Shown: positions 1 to 8,560, counted from the first letter of the stretch. The stretch is 64,000 nt of DNA from JAICKM01 sp050998805 (GCA_050998805.1 JBPCPV010000050.1:1-64000); one strand, 5' to 3'. Program-made: numbers and translations. The notes: a model not told the origin generated them from the letters alone.

Positions 1-5
1 GCCGA

Positions 6-350
6 GTGCCGCCGATCAACGCCCGCGAGCGCATCCCCCAGGCCGCCATTGACGACCTCGTTGAGCAGATCGCCTCCCAGTTCAACCCCCAGAAGATCAT
101 CCTATTCGGCTCTTACGCCTACGGCACACCTGGCCCAGATAGCGACGTGGATCTGCTTGTTGTGATGGAGACGCCGCTCAGGGAAGCCCAGCAAGCTATC
201 TGTATTCTCCAAGCGGTCGAGTACCATTTTGGCCTCGATTTATTGGTGGAAACTCCCGAAAACCTAGCCGAGCGCCTCAAATTGGGCGATTTTTTCCTGC
301 GCGAAGTGGCCCAGAAGGGCATGGTGATGTATGAACACACTAACGGCTGA
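6..350 (+). CDS. MNT-type nucleotidyltransferase, probable partner of the HEPN protein
   Basis: A 114-residue minimal nucleotidyltransferase. The family signature is present: G35-S36 in GSYAYG, followed by the acidic pair D47 and D49 in the SDVDL motif, which bind metal and nucleotide. No other domain is present. Its last 20 bases overlap the next gene, which encodes a HEPN protein, so the two are translationally coupled. MNT/HEPN pairs are a known toxin-antitoxin family in which the MNT protein AMPylates and silences the HEPN RNase. Whether this pair works that way is inference. The GTG start lies five bases from the window edge, so the true start may be upstream. Confidence 0.85.
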   Translation: MPPINARERIPQAAIDDLVEQIASQFNPQKIILFGSYAYGTPGPDSDVDLLVVMETPLREAQQAICILQAVEYHFGLDLLVETPENLAERLKLGDFFLREVAQKGMVMYEHTNG

Positions 351-714
351 GTGGGTCGAAAAGGCGGAGGGCGACTTTGCCACCGCTGAACGGGAGGTAG
401 CCGTGCTTGAGCGGCCCAACTACGACGCGGTCTGCTTTCATACCCAGCAGTCGGCGGAGAAGTACTTGAAGGGCTTTCTCCAAGAACAAGGTGTAACTTT
501 CCCCAAAACCCATGAGCTAATTGAGTTGTTAGAGTTGTGCTTACCCTGCGATTCCGACTTTGAAACCTTGCGTAACTCCTTGAGATCCCTGAACCGTTAT
601 GCGGTAAACTACCGCTATCCCCGTATGTCAGCGAACAAAGACGAGGCGCGGGAGGCGGTCAAAGATCTCAAAGCGGTGCGAACCTTTACCCGTAAGAAAC
701 TCGGCCTAACCTAG
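331..714 (+). CDS. HEPN domain protein
   Basis: A 127-residue all-helical HEPN protein. The family hallmark FHTQQSAEKYLKG is at residues 36-48, and an RSLNRYAVNYRYP segment at about 85-97 occupies the place of the RNase motif. The canonical R-x4-6-H motif is not obvious here: arginines are present but the histidine is missing. It may therefore belong to the subgroup that lacks RNase activity, or be inactive. It overlaps the upstream MNT gene by 20 bases and ends five bases before the SNF2 gene, so all three are probably one transcript. Possible roles are a toxin in a toxin-antitoxin pair or a nucleotide-binding helper. Confidence 0.85.
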   Translation: MNTLTAEWVEKAEGDFATAEREVAVLERPNYDAVCFHTQQSAEKYLKGFLQEQGVTFPKTHELIELLELCLPCDSDFETLRNSLRSLNRYAVNYRYPRMSANKDEAREAVKDLKAVRTFTRKKLGLT

Positions 715-719
715 CCCCA

Positions 720-2789
720 ATGGACGCTAGACACGCATACGCCCGTAGCGGCAAGACCGACACGGCCCGCCTGATCGCCATCGAGCGGCGGCGGGAGCGG
801 GCGGCGAACGAGCCGTTCAGCATTGTCGCGGAGCGCCCCGACGAGGCGCTCGGCTTCTACACGGTCACCGGCCTGAGCGACATCCCCTACACCGTCGAGA
901 TCCGCGACCCCGACCGCTTCCTGAACCGCTGCTCGTGCCCCGACTACACCGGCAACAGCCTCGGCACCTGCAAGCACATCGAGGCGGTGCTGCTCGAACT
1001 GAGGCGCGGGCCGAACCGCCGGAAGCTGAGGGCGGCGCGCGAAACCCTGGCGATGAACCGCCGCTTGCAGGTGCGGGTCGGCCTGGTCTACGAGGCGGGG
1101 GCATGGAGGCTCGCGCCCGTCTACGACGAGGCGCTCGACCTCGGCCTGCTGCGGCTGGTCAATTACTACCTCGCGCCCCACCTGGAGGAGATCAACTCCG
1201 ATCCGGCGGCGTTCGCGTTCCGGCTCAAAGAGTTCGAGGAGGAGGCGACCGAGTACGGCGGCGGCATTACGATAGATCCAGACGTCTGGACGCATCTCGC
1301 GGCGGTGGGGCAACGGCAGGAGAGCGCGCTCGCCCGCGAGGAACTGCTCGCGGAGGTCCAGGCGGGCACGCGGCGGCTCGACCTACTGCGCGAGCCTCTC
1401 TACCCATTCCAGCTGCTCGGTGTGCTCTTCCTGGCGTTCACCGGCCGCGCCCTGCTCGCCGACGACATGGGGCTGGGCAAGACTGTGCAGGCGCTCGGCG
1501 CGGCCCACCTGCTGATGGAGCAGGCCGGCATCAAGCGCGTGCTGATCGTCACCCCGGCGTCGGTCAAGCGGCAGTGGGCGCACGAGATCGAGCGGTTCTC
1601 CGGCCTGCCTGCCGTGGTGGTCGGCGGCAGCAAGGCGCGCCGCGCGAAGCAGTATGCCGCACCGGCGGTCTTCACGATCATCAACTACGAGCTTGTGCTG
1701 CGCGACTTCGGGGCGATCATCGCCCTCGCGCCCGATCTGATCGTGCTCGACGAGGCCCAGCGGATCAAGAACTGGCAGGCAAAGACGACCCGCCGGATCA
1801 AGGAACTGCCCGCGCCCTACTCATTCGTGCTGACCGGTACTCCGCTCGAAAACCGGCTCGAGGAGCTATACAGCGTGGTCGAGTTCCTGGACCCGCGTCT
1901 GCTCGGCCCAGCCTGGCAGTTCCTCGCCGAGCACACGGTGCAGGACCAGTTCGGCGCGATCACCGGCTACAAGCACCTCGACGAGGTGCGCCACACGCTC
2001 GCACCGATCTTCCTGCGCCGCCGGAAGGCCGACGTGCTGACCGAACTCCCGCCCAGGATCGACAACCTCTACAGCGTGAACCTGACGCCGGAGCAGGCCC
2101 GCCTCTACCGGCCCGCCGAAAAGGAACTCCTCGAGCTTCTCCGCGAGCACGAGTGGGATGCGGAGGCGCGGGGCCGTGTCCTCTCCCTGATCACCCGGTT
2201 GCGCGAACTTGCCGACGCCGCGCAGTTGGTCGCCCCCGAAGTCCATGCGTCGAGCAAGCTACAGGAACTCGCCGCCCTGGTGCCGGATCTGGTCGCCGCA
2301 GGGCACAAGATGCTCGTCTTCAGCGAGTGGGAGCGGATGACGCGGCTGGCCGAGGGAGCGTTGGCGCACGTCGGGGTCCGCAGCGTGCGGCTACACGGCG
2401 GCATGAGCGGCCCCGCGCGCGAAGCCGTCCTCCGCGAGTTCCGCGAAGACCCGGACCTCCGCGTCTTCATCTCGACGGAAGCAGGCGGCCTCGGCCTCAA
2501 CCTACAGGCCGCAAGCTACGTGATCAACCTCGACCTGCCCTGGAACCCGGCCCGCCTAGAACAGCGGATCGCCCGCGCCCACCGCATGGGGCAGATCCAG
2601 CCGGTCAACGTAATCACGCTGATCGCGGCGGACACAATAGAGCAGCGCGTGCTCGACGTGCTCTACGCCAAGCAGGCGCTCTTCACAGAGCTATTCGACA
2701 CCGACATCGCCACGATCAACCTCGACGCCGCCGCGCAGATCGACCGCTTCCGCGAGCTGGTGGGGCAGTTGGTGCGGCACGAAGCGTAA
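720..2789 (+). CDS. SNF2-family ATPase with N-terminal SWIM zinc finger
   Basis: A 689-residue protein. A SWIM zinc finger (C71-x-C73, C84-x-H86) is followed by a linker to about residue 225 and then a full SNF2 ATPase. Visible motifs are Walker A DDMGLGKT at 248-255, the motif II box DEAQ at 344-347, LTGTP at 371-375, and a C-terminal helicase lobe ending in a QRIARAHRMGQ motif VI. SNF2 enzymes move along or remodel double-stranded DNA and protein-DNA complexes, and the SWIM finger probably binds DNA or a partner. The ATG lies five bases after the HEPN stop. A strong hairpin follows the stop. Bacterial SNF2 proteins occur both as housekeeping factors and in defence loci, and the MNT/HEPN neighbours make the second reading worth testing. 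Confidence 0.92.
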   Translation: MDARHAYARSGKTDTARLIAIERRRERAANEPFSIVAERPDEALGFYTVTGLSDIPYTVEIRDPDRFLNRCSCPDYTGNSLGTCKHIEAVLLELRRGPNRRKLRAARETLAMNRRLQVRVGLVYEAGAWRLAPVYDEALDLGLLRLVNYYLAPHLEEINSDPAAFAFRLKEFEEEATEYGGGITIDPDVWTHLAAVGQRQESALAREELLAEVQAGTRRLDLLREPLYPFQLLGVLFLAFTGRALLADDMGLGKTVQALGAAHLLMEQAGIKRVLIVTPASVKRQWAHEIERFSGLPAVVVGGSKARRAKQYAAPAVFTIINYELVLRDFGAIIALAPDLIVLDEAQRIKNWQAKTTRRIKELPAPYSFVLTGTPLENRLEELYSVVEFLDPRLLGPAWQFLAEHTVQDQFGAITGYKHLDEVRHTLAPIFLRRRKADVLTELPPRIDNLYSVNLTPEQARLYRPAEKELLELLREHEWDAEARGRVLSLITRLRELADAAQLVAPEVHASSKLQELAALVPDLVAAGHKMLVFSEWERMTRLAEGALAHVGVRSVRLHGGMSGPAREAVLREFREDPDLRVFISTEAGGLGLNLQAASYVINLDLPWNPARLEQRIARAHRMGQIQPVNVITLIAADTIEQRVLDVLYAKQALFTELFDTDIATINLDAAAQIDRFRELVGQLVRHEA

Positions 2790-2792
2790 AAA

Positions 2793-2826
2793 GCGGCGAA
2801 GTCGGCTTGGACACCGACTTCGCCGC
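2793..2826. terminator. Hairpin between convergent genes
   Basis: A perfect 13-bp stem (GCGGCGAAGTCGG with its complement) and an 8-base loop lie just after the SNF2 stop and before the stop of the convergent VOC gene. No clear T-run follows, so it may act in both directions or simply as a 3'-end stabiliser. Confidence 0.65.
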
Positions 2827-2850
2827 CCCACGTATTCCGTTTACGAAGCA

Positions 2851-3651
2851 TCAGCCGCCGGACGGCTGCGTGGCCGAGAAGAGGCCGATCTTGTTGCCGG
2901 TCGGGTCGGTGAAGGCCCCCCACCAGCCCATCCCCGGGATCTCGGTCTTCGGCACCACTGTCTTACCGCCGAGCGACTCGACCTTCGCCAGGTCGGCGTC
3001 TACGTCGTCGCTGCCGATGTAGATCAGCACCTCGCCTGGCTTCTGCGGGGCCATGGTGCCCGAGTTGGGGTCGGTGCTGACGAAGCCGCCGCCCGGTCCA
3101 TCGGCGGCCGAAAACATCCAGTAGTCGAAGTTGTCATCATGCTGTAGGCCCCAGCCGAAGGCATCCTCGTAGAACTTCGCCGCCGCCGCTGTGTCTTTCG
3201 CCGGTATGTCGAGCCATTCGATCGGTTTGCCTGCCTTGACGGCCCCTCTTTCTGGTGAGGAAGAGCCGGCCCCCGGCGACTGAATGGCCGTGAAGAGAGC
3301 GATCTTGTTGCCGGTCGGGTCAATGAAGACCCCCCACCAGCCTACCTGCGGGATCTCGGTCTTCGGCGTCTGCGTCTTGCCGCCGAGCGACTCGACCTTC
3401 GCCAGGTCGGCCTCGATGTCATCGCTGCTGATGTGGATCAGCACGTCGCCTGGCTCGACCGTGGTGGGGTTGCCAGCGTCGGGACCGGTGGTAACGAAGC
3501 CGCCGCCTGGTCCTTCAGCGGGCGTGAACATCCAGTAGTCGAAGTTATTGTCGTGCTGTAGCCCCCAGCCGAAGGCGTCCGCGTAGAACTTCGCTGCCGC
3601 CGCTGTGTTCTTTGCCGGTATCTCGACGTGTACGATAGGGTGCGCTGCCAT
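2851..3651 (-). CDS. Two-domain VOC (glyoxalase/dioxygenase fold) protein
   Basis: A 266-residue protein made of two tandem VOC domains, about 1-125 and 140-266. Each has the pattern of a beta strand with IPAKxTAAAAKFYxDAFGWGLQHD followed by YWMF and a GNKIxLF ending. VOC proteins are metalloenzymes or small-molecule binders such as glyoxalase I, extradiol dioxygenases and bleomycin/fosfomycin resistance proteins, and no specific substrate can be read here. The start is set by an AAGGAGAAACGATC leader before ATG 3651. The same leader precedes the neighbouring single-domain gene, so this locus grew by tandem duplication. It lies 23 bases downstream of that gene and is probably co-transcribed from the promoter at 4131-4159. 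Confidence 0.88.
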   Translation of the reverse strand: MAAHPIVHVEIPAKNTAAAAKFYADAFGWGLQHDNNFDYWMFTPAEGPGGGFVTTGPDAGNPTTVEPGDVLIHISSDDIEADLAKVESLGGKTQTPKTEIPQVGWWGVFIDPTGNKIALFTAIQSPGAGSSSPERGAVKAGKPIEWLDIPAKDTAAAAKFYEDAFGWGLQHDDNFDYWMFSAADGPGGGFVSTDPNSGTMAPQKPGEVLIYIGSDDVDADLAKVESLGGKTVVPKTEIPGMGWWGAFTDPTGNKIGLFSATQPSGG

Positions 3652-3674
3652 GATCGTTTCTCCTTGTGTGTAGA

Positions 3675-4064
3675 TCAGCCGCCAGCCGGCTGCATGGCCT
3701 TGTAGAGCGCGACCTTGTTGCCGGCCGGGTCGGTGAAGACCGCGAACCAGCCCGTCTGGGGGATCTCCATCTTCGGCCCCAGCGACTTGCCGCCGAGCGA
3801 CTCGATCTTCGCCAAGTCGGCATCTATATCGTCGCTGTTGATGTAGATCAGCACCTCGCTCGGCTTCGGGGGGTAGGGGTTCTCGGTGCTGGGATCGGTG
3901 CTGACGAAGCCACCGCCCGGTCCCCCCGAGGCGGGTCTGAACATCCAGTAGTCGAAGTTCGGGGCGTGCTCTAGCTCCCAGCCGAAGGCGTCGGCGTAAA
4001 ACTTTGCCGTCGCCGCTGTGTCTTTCGCCGGTATCTCGACGTGTACGATGGGTTGCGCTGCCAT
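3675..4064 (-). CDS. Single-domain VOC (glyoxalase fold) protein
   Basis: A 129-residue protein with one VOC domain, closely similar to each half of the following gene. The chosen start is ATG 4064, preceded by AAGGAGAAACGATC; an open frame reaches 4142 but would run through the promoter. It is the first gene of a two-gene operon. A consensus promoter with an operator-like palindrome lies about 65 bases upstream. The biochemical role is unknown. Detoxification or antibiotic resistance would suit the family and an inducible promoter, but that is inference. Confidence 0.88.
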   Translation of the reverse strand: MAAQPIVHVEIPAKDTAATAKFYADAFGWELEHAPNFDYWMFRPASGGPGGGFVSTDPSTENPYPPKPSEVLIYINSDDIDADLAKIESLGGKSLGPKMEIPQTGWFAVFTDPAGNKVALYKAMQPAGG

Positions 4065-4130
4065 GATCGTTTCTCCTTGTGTAAATGTGTGGAGGTGTCG
4101 GATCAAGATGTAGTGGTAGGATCTGCCCCC

Positions 4131-4159
4131 ATTATAGAACAAACGTTCCTGTTTGTCAA
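4131..4159 (-). promoter_or_regulatory. Consensus promoter with embedded operator palindrome
   Basis: On the minus strand TTGACA (4154-4159) and TATAAT (4131-4136) are separated by exactly 17 bases, a perfect sigma-70-type promoter for the VOC pair. The spacer contains GAAC-N4-GTTC at 4137-4148, which fits the Gram-positive LexA (DinR) box consensus GAACRNRYGTTYC in full. An overlapping palindrome, ACAAAC-N6-GTTTGT at 4139-4156, looks like a TetR-type operator. Either reading predicts repression by occlusion of the promoter. The -35 hexamer contains the TGA stop of the upstream gene. Confidence 0.85.
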
Positions 4160-6750
4160 GTAGCTGCGGGCTCCGTTTTACGCCACCGTCCGGCCCAGAA
4201 GGCGAACACGAGGGTGAGCAGCAGGGTCACCGCGGTGATCGCCAGCCCCGTGACCAGCTGCACGGGCCACTCGAAGCTCCAGACGATCTTGTGCTTGCCG
4301 GACGTGACGGGCACGGCGCGGAAGATCGTGTCGGCGCGGTCTATCTCTACCGACGTGCCGTCCACCGTCGCCTGCCAACCAGGATACCAGACGTCGGTGA
4401 GGACCGCCCACCCGGCCTCTTTCACGTCCACGGTCGCCTCGATACGGTTCGGCGTGTAGCTGGTGATCGTCGCGGTCTCGCCGGGGTTGCCGGCTTCGAG
4501 CGTGCTCGGCGTGCTGCTTTGGCGGGGCTTGCCTTCGGGCAGGTAGATCGTGTGCCAGCCGAGTGCAGTGCCGTTCAGCAGCTTGCCGACCGCCGCCGTG
4601 TCGTCCGGCTCGACGGCGGCGTCGTGGATCAGGAAGAGGCGGGGGTCGGCGTGCTTGTTCTCAGCGATCTTCACCGAGTTCAGCCCACCGGCCACCTGCG
4701 TGAACTTCGGGTTGGAGATCAGTGAGGGGGAGATCGCCAGAGTGTAATTGATGGACAGGAGGTCGTAGATCACGGTGTCGCGGTGCTGCTTCGCGGTGTT
4801 CCAGTAGTTCGCGTAGCTGCTGAGTTGCAGCGGGTTATACAGCCCACCGGCGTCGGGGATGCCTTCGAGGGTGCCGAGCAGCGGCTGCCAGGCGACGCTC
4901 ACATCGGTGTCGCTGTCGATCCGGTAATAGTTAGGCGGGCCGGTGTGGTCGCGCAGGAAGGCGGTCGCTCCCGGCTGCTCGTAGCCGCGCAGGATGTCCT
5001 GGCTCGTCGGGTTGAAGTGGGAGTTCGGCGAGAAGAGGTCGCTCACCAGCAGCGCGGCGAGCGCCAGTGCGACAGACCGCCCGCCGAGTCTTCCGCGAAC
5101 ACCAGCCCAGAGCAGCCCGGTCACCAGCGCCAGCCAGACCACCGCGATATAGGCATCGTTCAACACGATCTGGCTGCGTTCGAGCGAGAATGCGCTCAGG
5201 AATATCGCCGTGGCGAGCGGCAGCACCACGAGTGCGAGGAGCGCGGTCGGCAGCCCGACGATCAGAGGCAGCCGCCGCACGCGCCGCGCCTGCCCAGGCC
5301 CCGCCACGCCGTCTTCGGCCAGGGCTTCGCCGAGCAGCGCGTCGTAGCGCGACGGTTCCGGCATGGTCACGTCCGCCCCCGCCTCGCTCGCGGCGTTCAT
5401 CTCCTCCACTGTCGGGAAGGCTGTGGGAGAAGGCTCCGCCTTCGAGACGGCGGGCAGCAGCCGCAGCAGCGCGTCGAGGCCGAGCGCGGCGAGCGTGGCG
5501 TTCGCCAGGCCGAGCAGCAGCAGCAGCCGCCCGGCAGCTCGGAACTTGTCGAAGTAGGGCATCAGGCCGTGCAGCCATGAGAAGACGATGCTGAACGGGC
5601 CGAGCATACCGAGCAGCGCCAGCACGCCGAGTGCGATTGGGAAGCCGAGCCGCCGATCACGCCGCAGGAATATCGCCGCCCCCGCCAGCAGCAGCGCGAC
5701 GATGCCGAGGTAGCCCCAGGTCTCGGTGCTTTGCCAGGGCACCCAATACCCCAACGGATCGGCCCCGAAGACGCGCGGCAGCACCAGCCCGAGCAGGCCG
5801 ACCGGCTGCACAGAAAACGCGCTCGCCTGCTCATAGCTGATCCCGACGCGCAACGACTGCCCGGAGAGTTCCTGCGACGGCAGCAGCTGGACCGCCGCCA
5901 GCCCGACCGCGATCAGCGTGACCAGCGGCAGCCTCCAGACCATGCCGCGCCATGCCGCCGGAAGCATCGTCAGCGGCCAGCGCCCGGAGGCGGCGGCCTG
6001 CGTCTCGCCGTTCGCACTCAGGAAGGCCCAGTAGAGGCCGACCGCCAGCCCCTCATAGAGCAGTGTCTGCGGGTGCCCCGCCAGGAACGTCAGCGCCAGC
6101 GCGCCGCCGGCAAGTGCGAGCCAGGCGGGGTTGCGCGAAATCGCCGCGCGCCGCGCCAGCAGCAGGTTCCAGGGCAGCCACGCCGCCGCGAAGACCATCG
6201 GCATGTGGCCGAAGTGGGCGACCATGAAGCCGCAGAACGCGAACGCCGCCGCACCGGCCACAGCAGCCGGGCACCTGAGCCGTAGCACCCGCAGCCAAGC
6301 GTACATGCCTAGCGCCGCCCAGAGGTAGTGCAGGATCAGCAGCCATTCGAGCGTGCCGTAATCATAGCTCGGCAGGGCGTACCAGGCCAGCAGGTTCGGC
6401 GGGTAGAACATCCCCGTCTGCACATCGGCGGCAAGCGGCATCCCGGCGAAGGTGTAGGGATTCCAGAGCGGGAATTGCCCCGCCTGGATGCTCCGGTAGA
6501 TAAAGCTGTAGAGCGGGTAGAAGAACGACGCGAGGTCGCCCCCGCCAAGCGGCAGCCAGACATCCGAGGTAAAGAGCGGCCGCCAGAAAAACCCCGCGAC
6601 CAGTCCGACCAGCGACATCACCGACCCCGCCTCTCGCGGCCAGGCCGCGCGCTCAGGCTTGCGCCGCGCCCAGTCCCAAAGAAAGAGCAGCCCGGTGAGC
6701 GCGAACGCGACGATATAGGCGGCGAGCGTTCGCGGCAGCAGGGGACTCAC
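4156..6750 (-). CDS. YfhO-like polytopic membrane protein (first of three)
   Basis: An 864-residue protein with many hydrophobic helices over the first two thirds and a soluble domain near the end that closes with a last helix. Family landmarks are an N-terminal loop with LPLWNPYTFAGMPLAADVQ, a GYLGIVALLLAG helix and a C-terminal VWYPGWQATVDG strand. YfhO-like proteins are GT-C-fold candidates for glycosylating cell-envelope polymers. The GTG start at 6750 shares GTGA with the stop of the upstream gene, giving tight coupling. A longer open frame to 7128 would overlap that gene by 380 bases and is rejected. It lies in a run with a glycosyltransferase and a flippase-like protein, so an envelope glycan role is likely. 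Confidence 0.85.
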   Translation of the reverse strand: MSPLLPRTLAAYIVAFALTGLLFLWDWARRKPERAAWPREAGSVMSLVGLVAGFFWRPLFTSDVWLPLGGGDLASFFYPLYSFIYRSIQAGQFPLWNPYTFAGMPLAADVQTGMFYPPNLLAWYALPSYDYGTLEWLLILHYLWAALGMYAWLRVLRLRCPAAVAGAAAFAFCGFMVAHFGHMPMVFAAAWLPWNLLLARRAAISRNPAWLALAGGALALTFLAGHPQTLLYEGLAVGLYWAFLSANGETQAAASGRWPLTMLPAAWRGMVWRLPLVTLIAVGLAAVQLLPSQELSGQSLRVGISYEQASAFSVQPVGLLGLVLPRVFGADPLGYWVPWQSTETWGYLGIVALLLAGAAIFLRRDRRLGFPIALGVLALLGMLGPFSIVFSWLHGLMPYFDKFRAAGRLLLLLGLANATLAALGLDALLRLLPAVSKAEPSPTAFPTVEEMNAASEAGADVTMPEPSRYDALLGEALAEDGVAGPGQARRVRRLPLIVGLPTALLALVVLPLATAIFLSAFSLERSQIVLNDAYIAVVWLALVTGLLWAGVRGRLGGRSVALALAALLVSDLFSPNSHFNPTSQDILRGYEQPGATAFLRDHTGPPNYYRIDSDTDVSVAWQPLLGTLEGIPDAGGLYNPLQLSSYANYWNTAKQHRDTVIYDLLSINYTLAISPSLISNPKFTQVAGGLNSVKIAENKHADPRLFLIHDAAVEPDDTAAVGKLLNGTALGWHTIYLPEGKPRQSSTPSTLEAGNPGETATITSYTPNRIEATVDVKEAGWAVLTDVWYPGWQATVDGTSVEIDRADTIFRAVPVTSGKHKIVWSFEWPVQLVTGLAITAVTLLLTLVFAFWAGRWRKTEPAAT

Positions 6751-7793
6751 AGGGATTTCGGATTGCGGATTTCGGATTGCGGATTGGGGGTTATGGCGAC
6801 AATGGCGGGAGATGTCGCCTTTGCGCTGCCCTGGACGCCGCCCCAACTCAGGCCCTCGCGGACCATGCTGACCAGCCCGGCCAGGGAGAGGGTGCCGAAG
6901 CCGACGGCGTGGAGCAGCGTGGCGAACGCCAGCGCGGTGTTCGGGTCCACGCCGAAGACGCGCAGCGCCTCTTTGGCTGTCTCGTGGTAGACGCCGACGT
7001 AGCCGGGTGCGCTCGGCACGGTCATCACGATGTTCGTGGCATCCACAACGAGCAAGGGTGCGGTCAGAGGCAGCACGAGGCCGAAACTCAGCAGCCAGAT
7101 ATAGGTGCAAGCGACGTTCGTAGCCCAACTCAGCACCGTCCAGCCGATGATCCTTGGCGCGACCTCCCGGCGGCGCAGAGGCAGCAGGCCGTCGAGCACC
7201 TGGTTGCTGATGTTGAAGACAGCGGGCCGGAAGCGGGCCGGGGCCAGCGGCAAGCAGCGCGCGATCAGCCCCCGTGCCCCGTCGGGGAAGAGCGCAGCGA
7301 GCATCACAACGACGAACAACCCCCCAAAGAGCAGCGCGGCGAGCAAGGCCGGCGTCCGAAACTGCACCGGCAGGCTGATGAACGGCAGCAACAGCCCGAG
7401 CATGGCTATCAGCGCCATCGTATCGAGGACTTTTTCCACCAGGATCGTCGAGAGAGTGCGGGCCACCGGCAGCCCCGCCGTCGCGCGCAGCACCGTTGCC
7501 CGCACCACCTCACCTGTGCGGAGCGGCAGCACGGTGTTGAACAGGTAGCCGATCAGCAGAGCGGCGGTGAGGCGCGGGAAGGGGGCAGACTGCTCGTCGG
7601 GGTAATAGAGCAGCCTCCACCGGAACACCTTGCTGCCTATAGCCACCGCCCAGGGTATTGAGCCGAGCGCGAAGAGCGCCGGGTTTATCCTCCCGAAGGC
7701 GGCGAGCAGGTCCGCGAAATTGATGTCCTTGAGCGCAAGATACAGCGCGCCGATGCTGATCAGTATGCCAATAGCGACGATCAGCCTCTTCAT
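6747..7793 (-). CDS. Lysylphosphatidylglycerol-synthase-TM-type (UPF0104) membrane protein
   Basis: A 348-residue integral membrane protein with about eight hydrophobic helices. It has the family features LRTGEVVRATVL after the third helix and a VPSAPGYVGVYHE motif late in the chain. This family (the transmembrane domain of MprF and the archaeal AglD-like proteins) acts as lipid or lipid-linked sugar flippases or accessory proteins. The ATG shares ATGA with the upstream glycosyltransferase stop, and its own TGA overlaps the GTG of the YfhO-like gene. The last residues, ITPNPQSEIRNPKSL, are encoded by a dispersed intergenic repeat (6753-6790), so the natural C-terminus has been extended by that repeat. 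Confidence 0.85.
   Translation of the reverse strand: MKRLIVAIGILISIGALYLALKDINFADLLAAFGRINPALFALGSIPWAVAIGSKVFRWRLLYYPDEQSAPFPRLTAALLIGYLFNTVLPLRTGEVVRATVLRATAGLPVARTLSTILVEKVLDTMALIAMLGLLLPFISLPVQFRTPALLAALLFGGLFVVVMLAALFPDGARGLIARCLPLAPARFRPAVFNISNQVLDGLLPLRRREVAPRIIGWTVLSWATNVACTYIWLLSFGLVLPLTAPLLVVDATNIVMTVPSAPGYVGVYHETAKEALRVFGVDPNTALAFATLLHAVGFGTLSLAGLVSMVREGLSWGGVQGSAKATSPAIVAITPNPQSEIRNPKSL
6753..6790. repeat. Dispersed GGATTGCGGATTTC-type repeat inside a gene end
   Basis: A run of GGATTTCGGATTGC units, repeated about three times, forms the 3' end of the flippase-like gene and lies immediately before the YfhO-like start. The same word recurs at 11619-11660. In translation it gives RNPQS-type peptides. 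Confidence 0.8.
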
Positions 7794-8560
7794 CAGTGCC
7801 CGAGCCTCGGCGCGACTTCCGGCTGCTCGACGACGGTTCCCGCATACTTCTTGACAAGCTCGCGCGCCTTCTCCCGGCTGCGTGCCGGCAGGTCTTCGCG
7901 CATCAGCTCCCAGTTTGGGGCTTCGTTGTAGTCGAGGTGGTAGATCACGTTGTCGGGCTGCGTGTAGCAGGGCCTGCCGAGCAGCGGGAACATCTCGGTC
8001 AGGAAGGCGACTTCCCAGACACGCTCTCCCTGCTTCTGGGCGTCAAGCACGTCAACCGTCGTCTCATAATACTCCAGCAGAATGCTCCGCACGAGCGCAT
8101 CCTGCCGGAAGAGGGTGCCCGGCGCGAACTGCGTCTTCCCGCCGAGCGCGGTGCGCCGCGTGCCCGGGTTTTTCAGAGCGGGTGCCAGATAGCCGTAGTC
8201 GGGGTGGGCGGCGACGAACTCCGCGAGCAGACGCAGCGAGCCGCTCGGCAGCACAACGTCGTCGTCCATGAAGCAGATGTTCGGCCCCGTCAGCGCGTCA
8301 AGGAGCGCGCGCCGACCCCCGCTGAACGAGCGCTCCCGCTCTCTCCGGTGCTCATATGTGCAGGAGATGTCTCGGTCGAACGCCAGCCTCAGCGCCGAAC
8401 TGAAGTCCGCCTGGTGGATCACCGGCCGCTCGGCGGTGTCTACGATATGGATCCGGATGTTCGGGGTGTTCTGTAGCAGCACGCTCGACAGCGCCATAGC
8501 CAGCGACGGCTTGCCCAGCGTCAAGATCCCGATCTCTATGGCGACCGGCGGGCTAGACAT
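7793..8560 (-). CDS. Family 2-like glycosyltransferase
   Basis: A 255-residue cytoplasmic GT-A-fold enzyme. The N-terminus IEIGILTLGKPSLAMALSSV is the first Rossmann strand and helix. The metal-binding DxD appears as FMDDDVV near residue 96. A C-terminal segment with YHLDYNE may contact the acceptor. No membrane helix is seen. It starts inside the end of ychF (8-base overlap) and its stop overlaps the next start, so it belongs to a tightly packed run that ends in two membrane proteins. Donor and acceptor cannot be told from sequence. Transfer of sugar to a lipid carrier would fit the neighbours. Confidence 0.82.
   Translation of the reverse strand: MSSPPVAIEIGILTLGKPSLAMALSSVLLQNTPNIRIHIVDTAERPVIHQADFSSALRLAFDRDISCTYEHRRERERSFSGGRRALLDALTGPNICFMDDDVVLPSGSLRLLAEFVAAHPDYGYLAPALKNPGTRRTALGGKTQFAPGTLFRQDALVRSILLEYYETTVDVLDAQKQGERVWEVAFLTEMFPLLGRPCYTQPDNVIYHLDYNEAPNWELMREDLPARSREKARELVKKYAGTVVEQPEVAPRLGH

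Noticed and set aside
935..3022. Long open frame on the plus strand inside the SNF2 gene
   Set aside because: Arginine/proline/alanine-rich shadow of a high-GC gene in another frame; the SNF2 frame has all family motifs.
4783..5580. Open frame opposite the first YfhO-like gene
   Set aside because: Low-complexity composition, no start signal, fully antisense to a convincing membrane protein.
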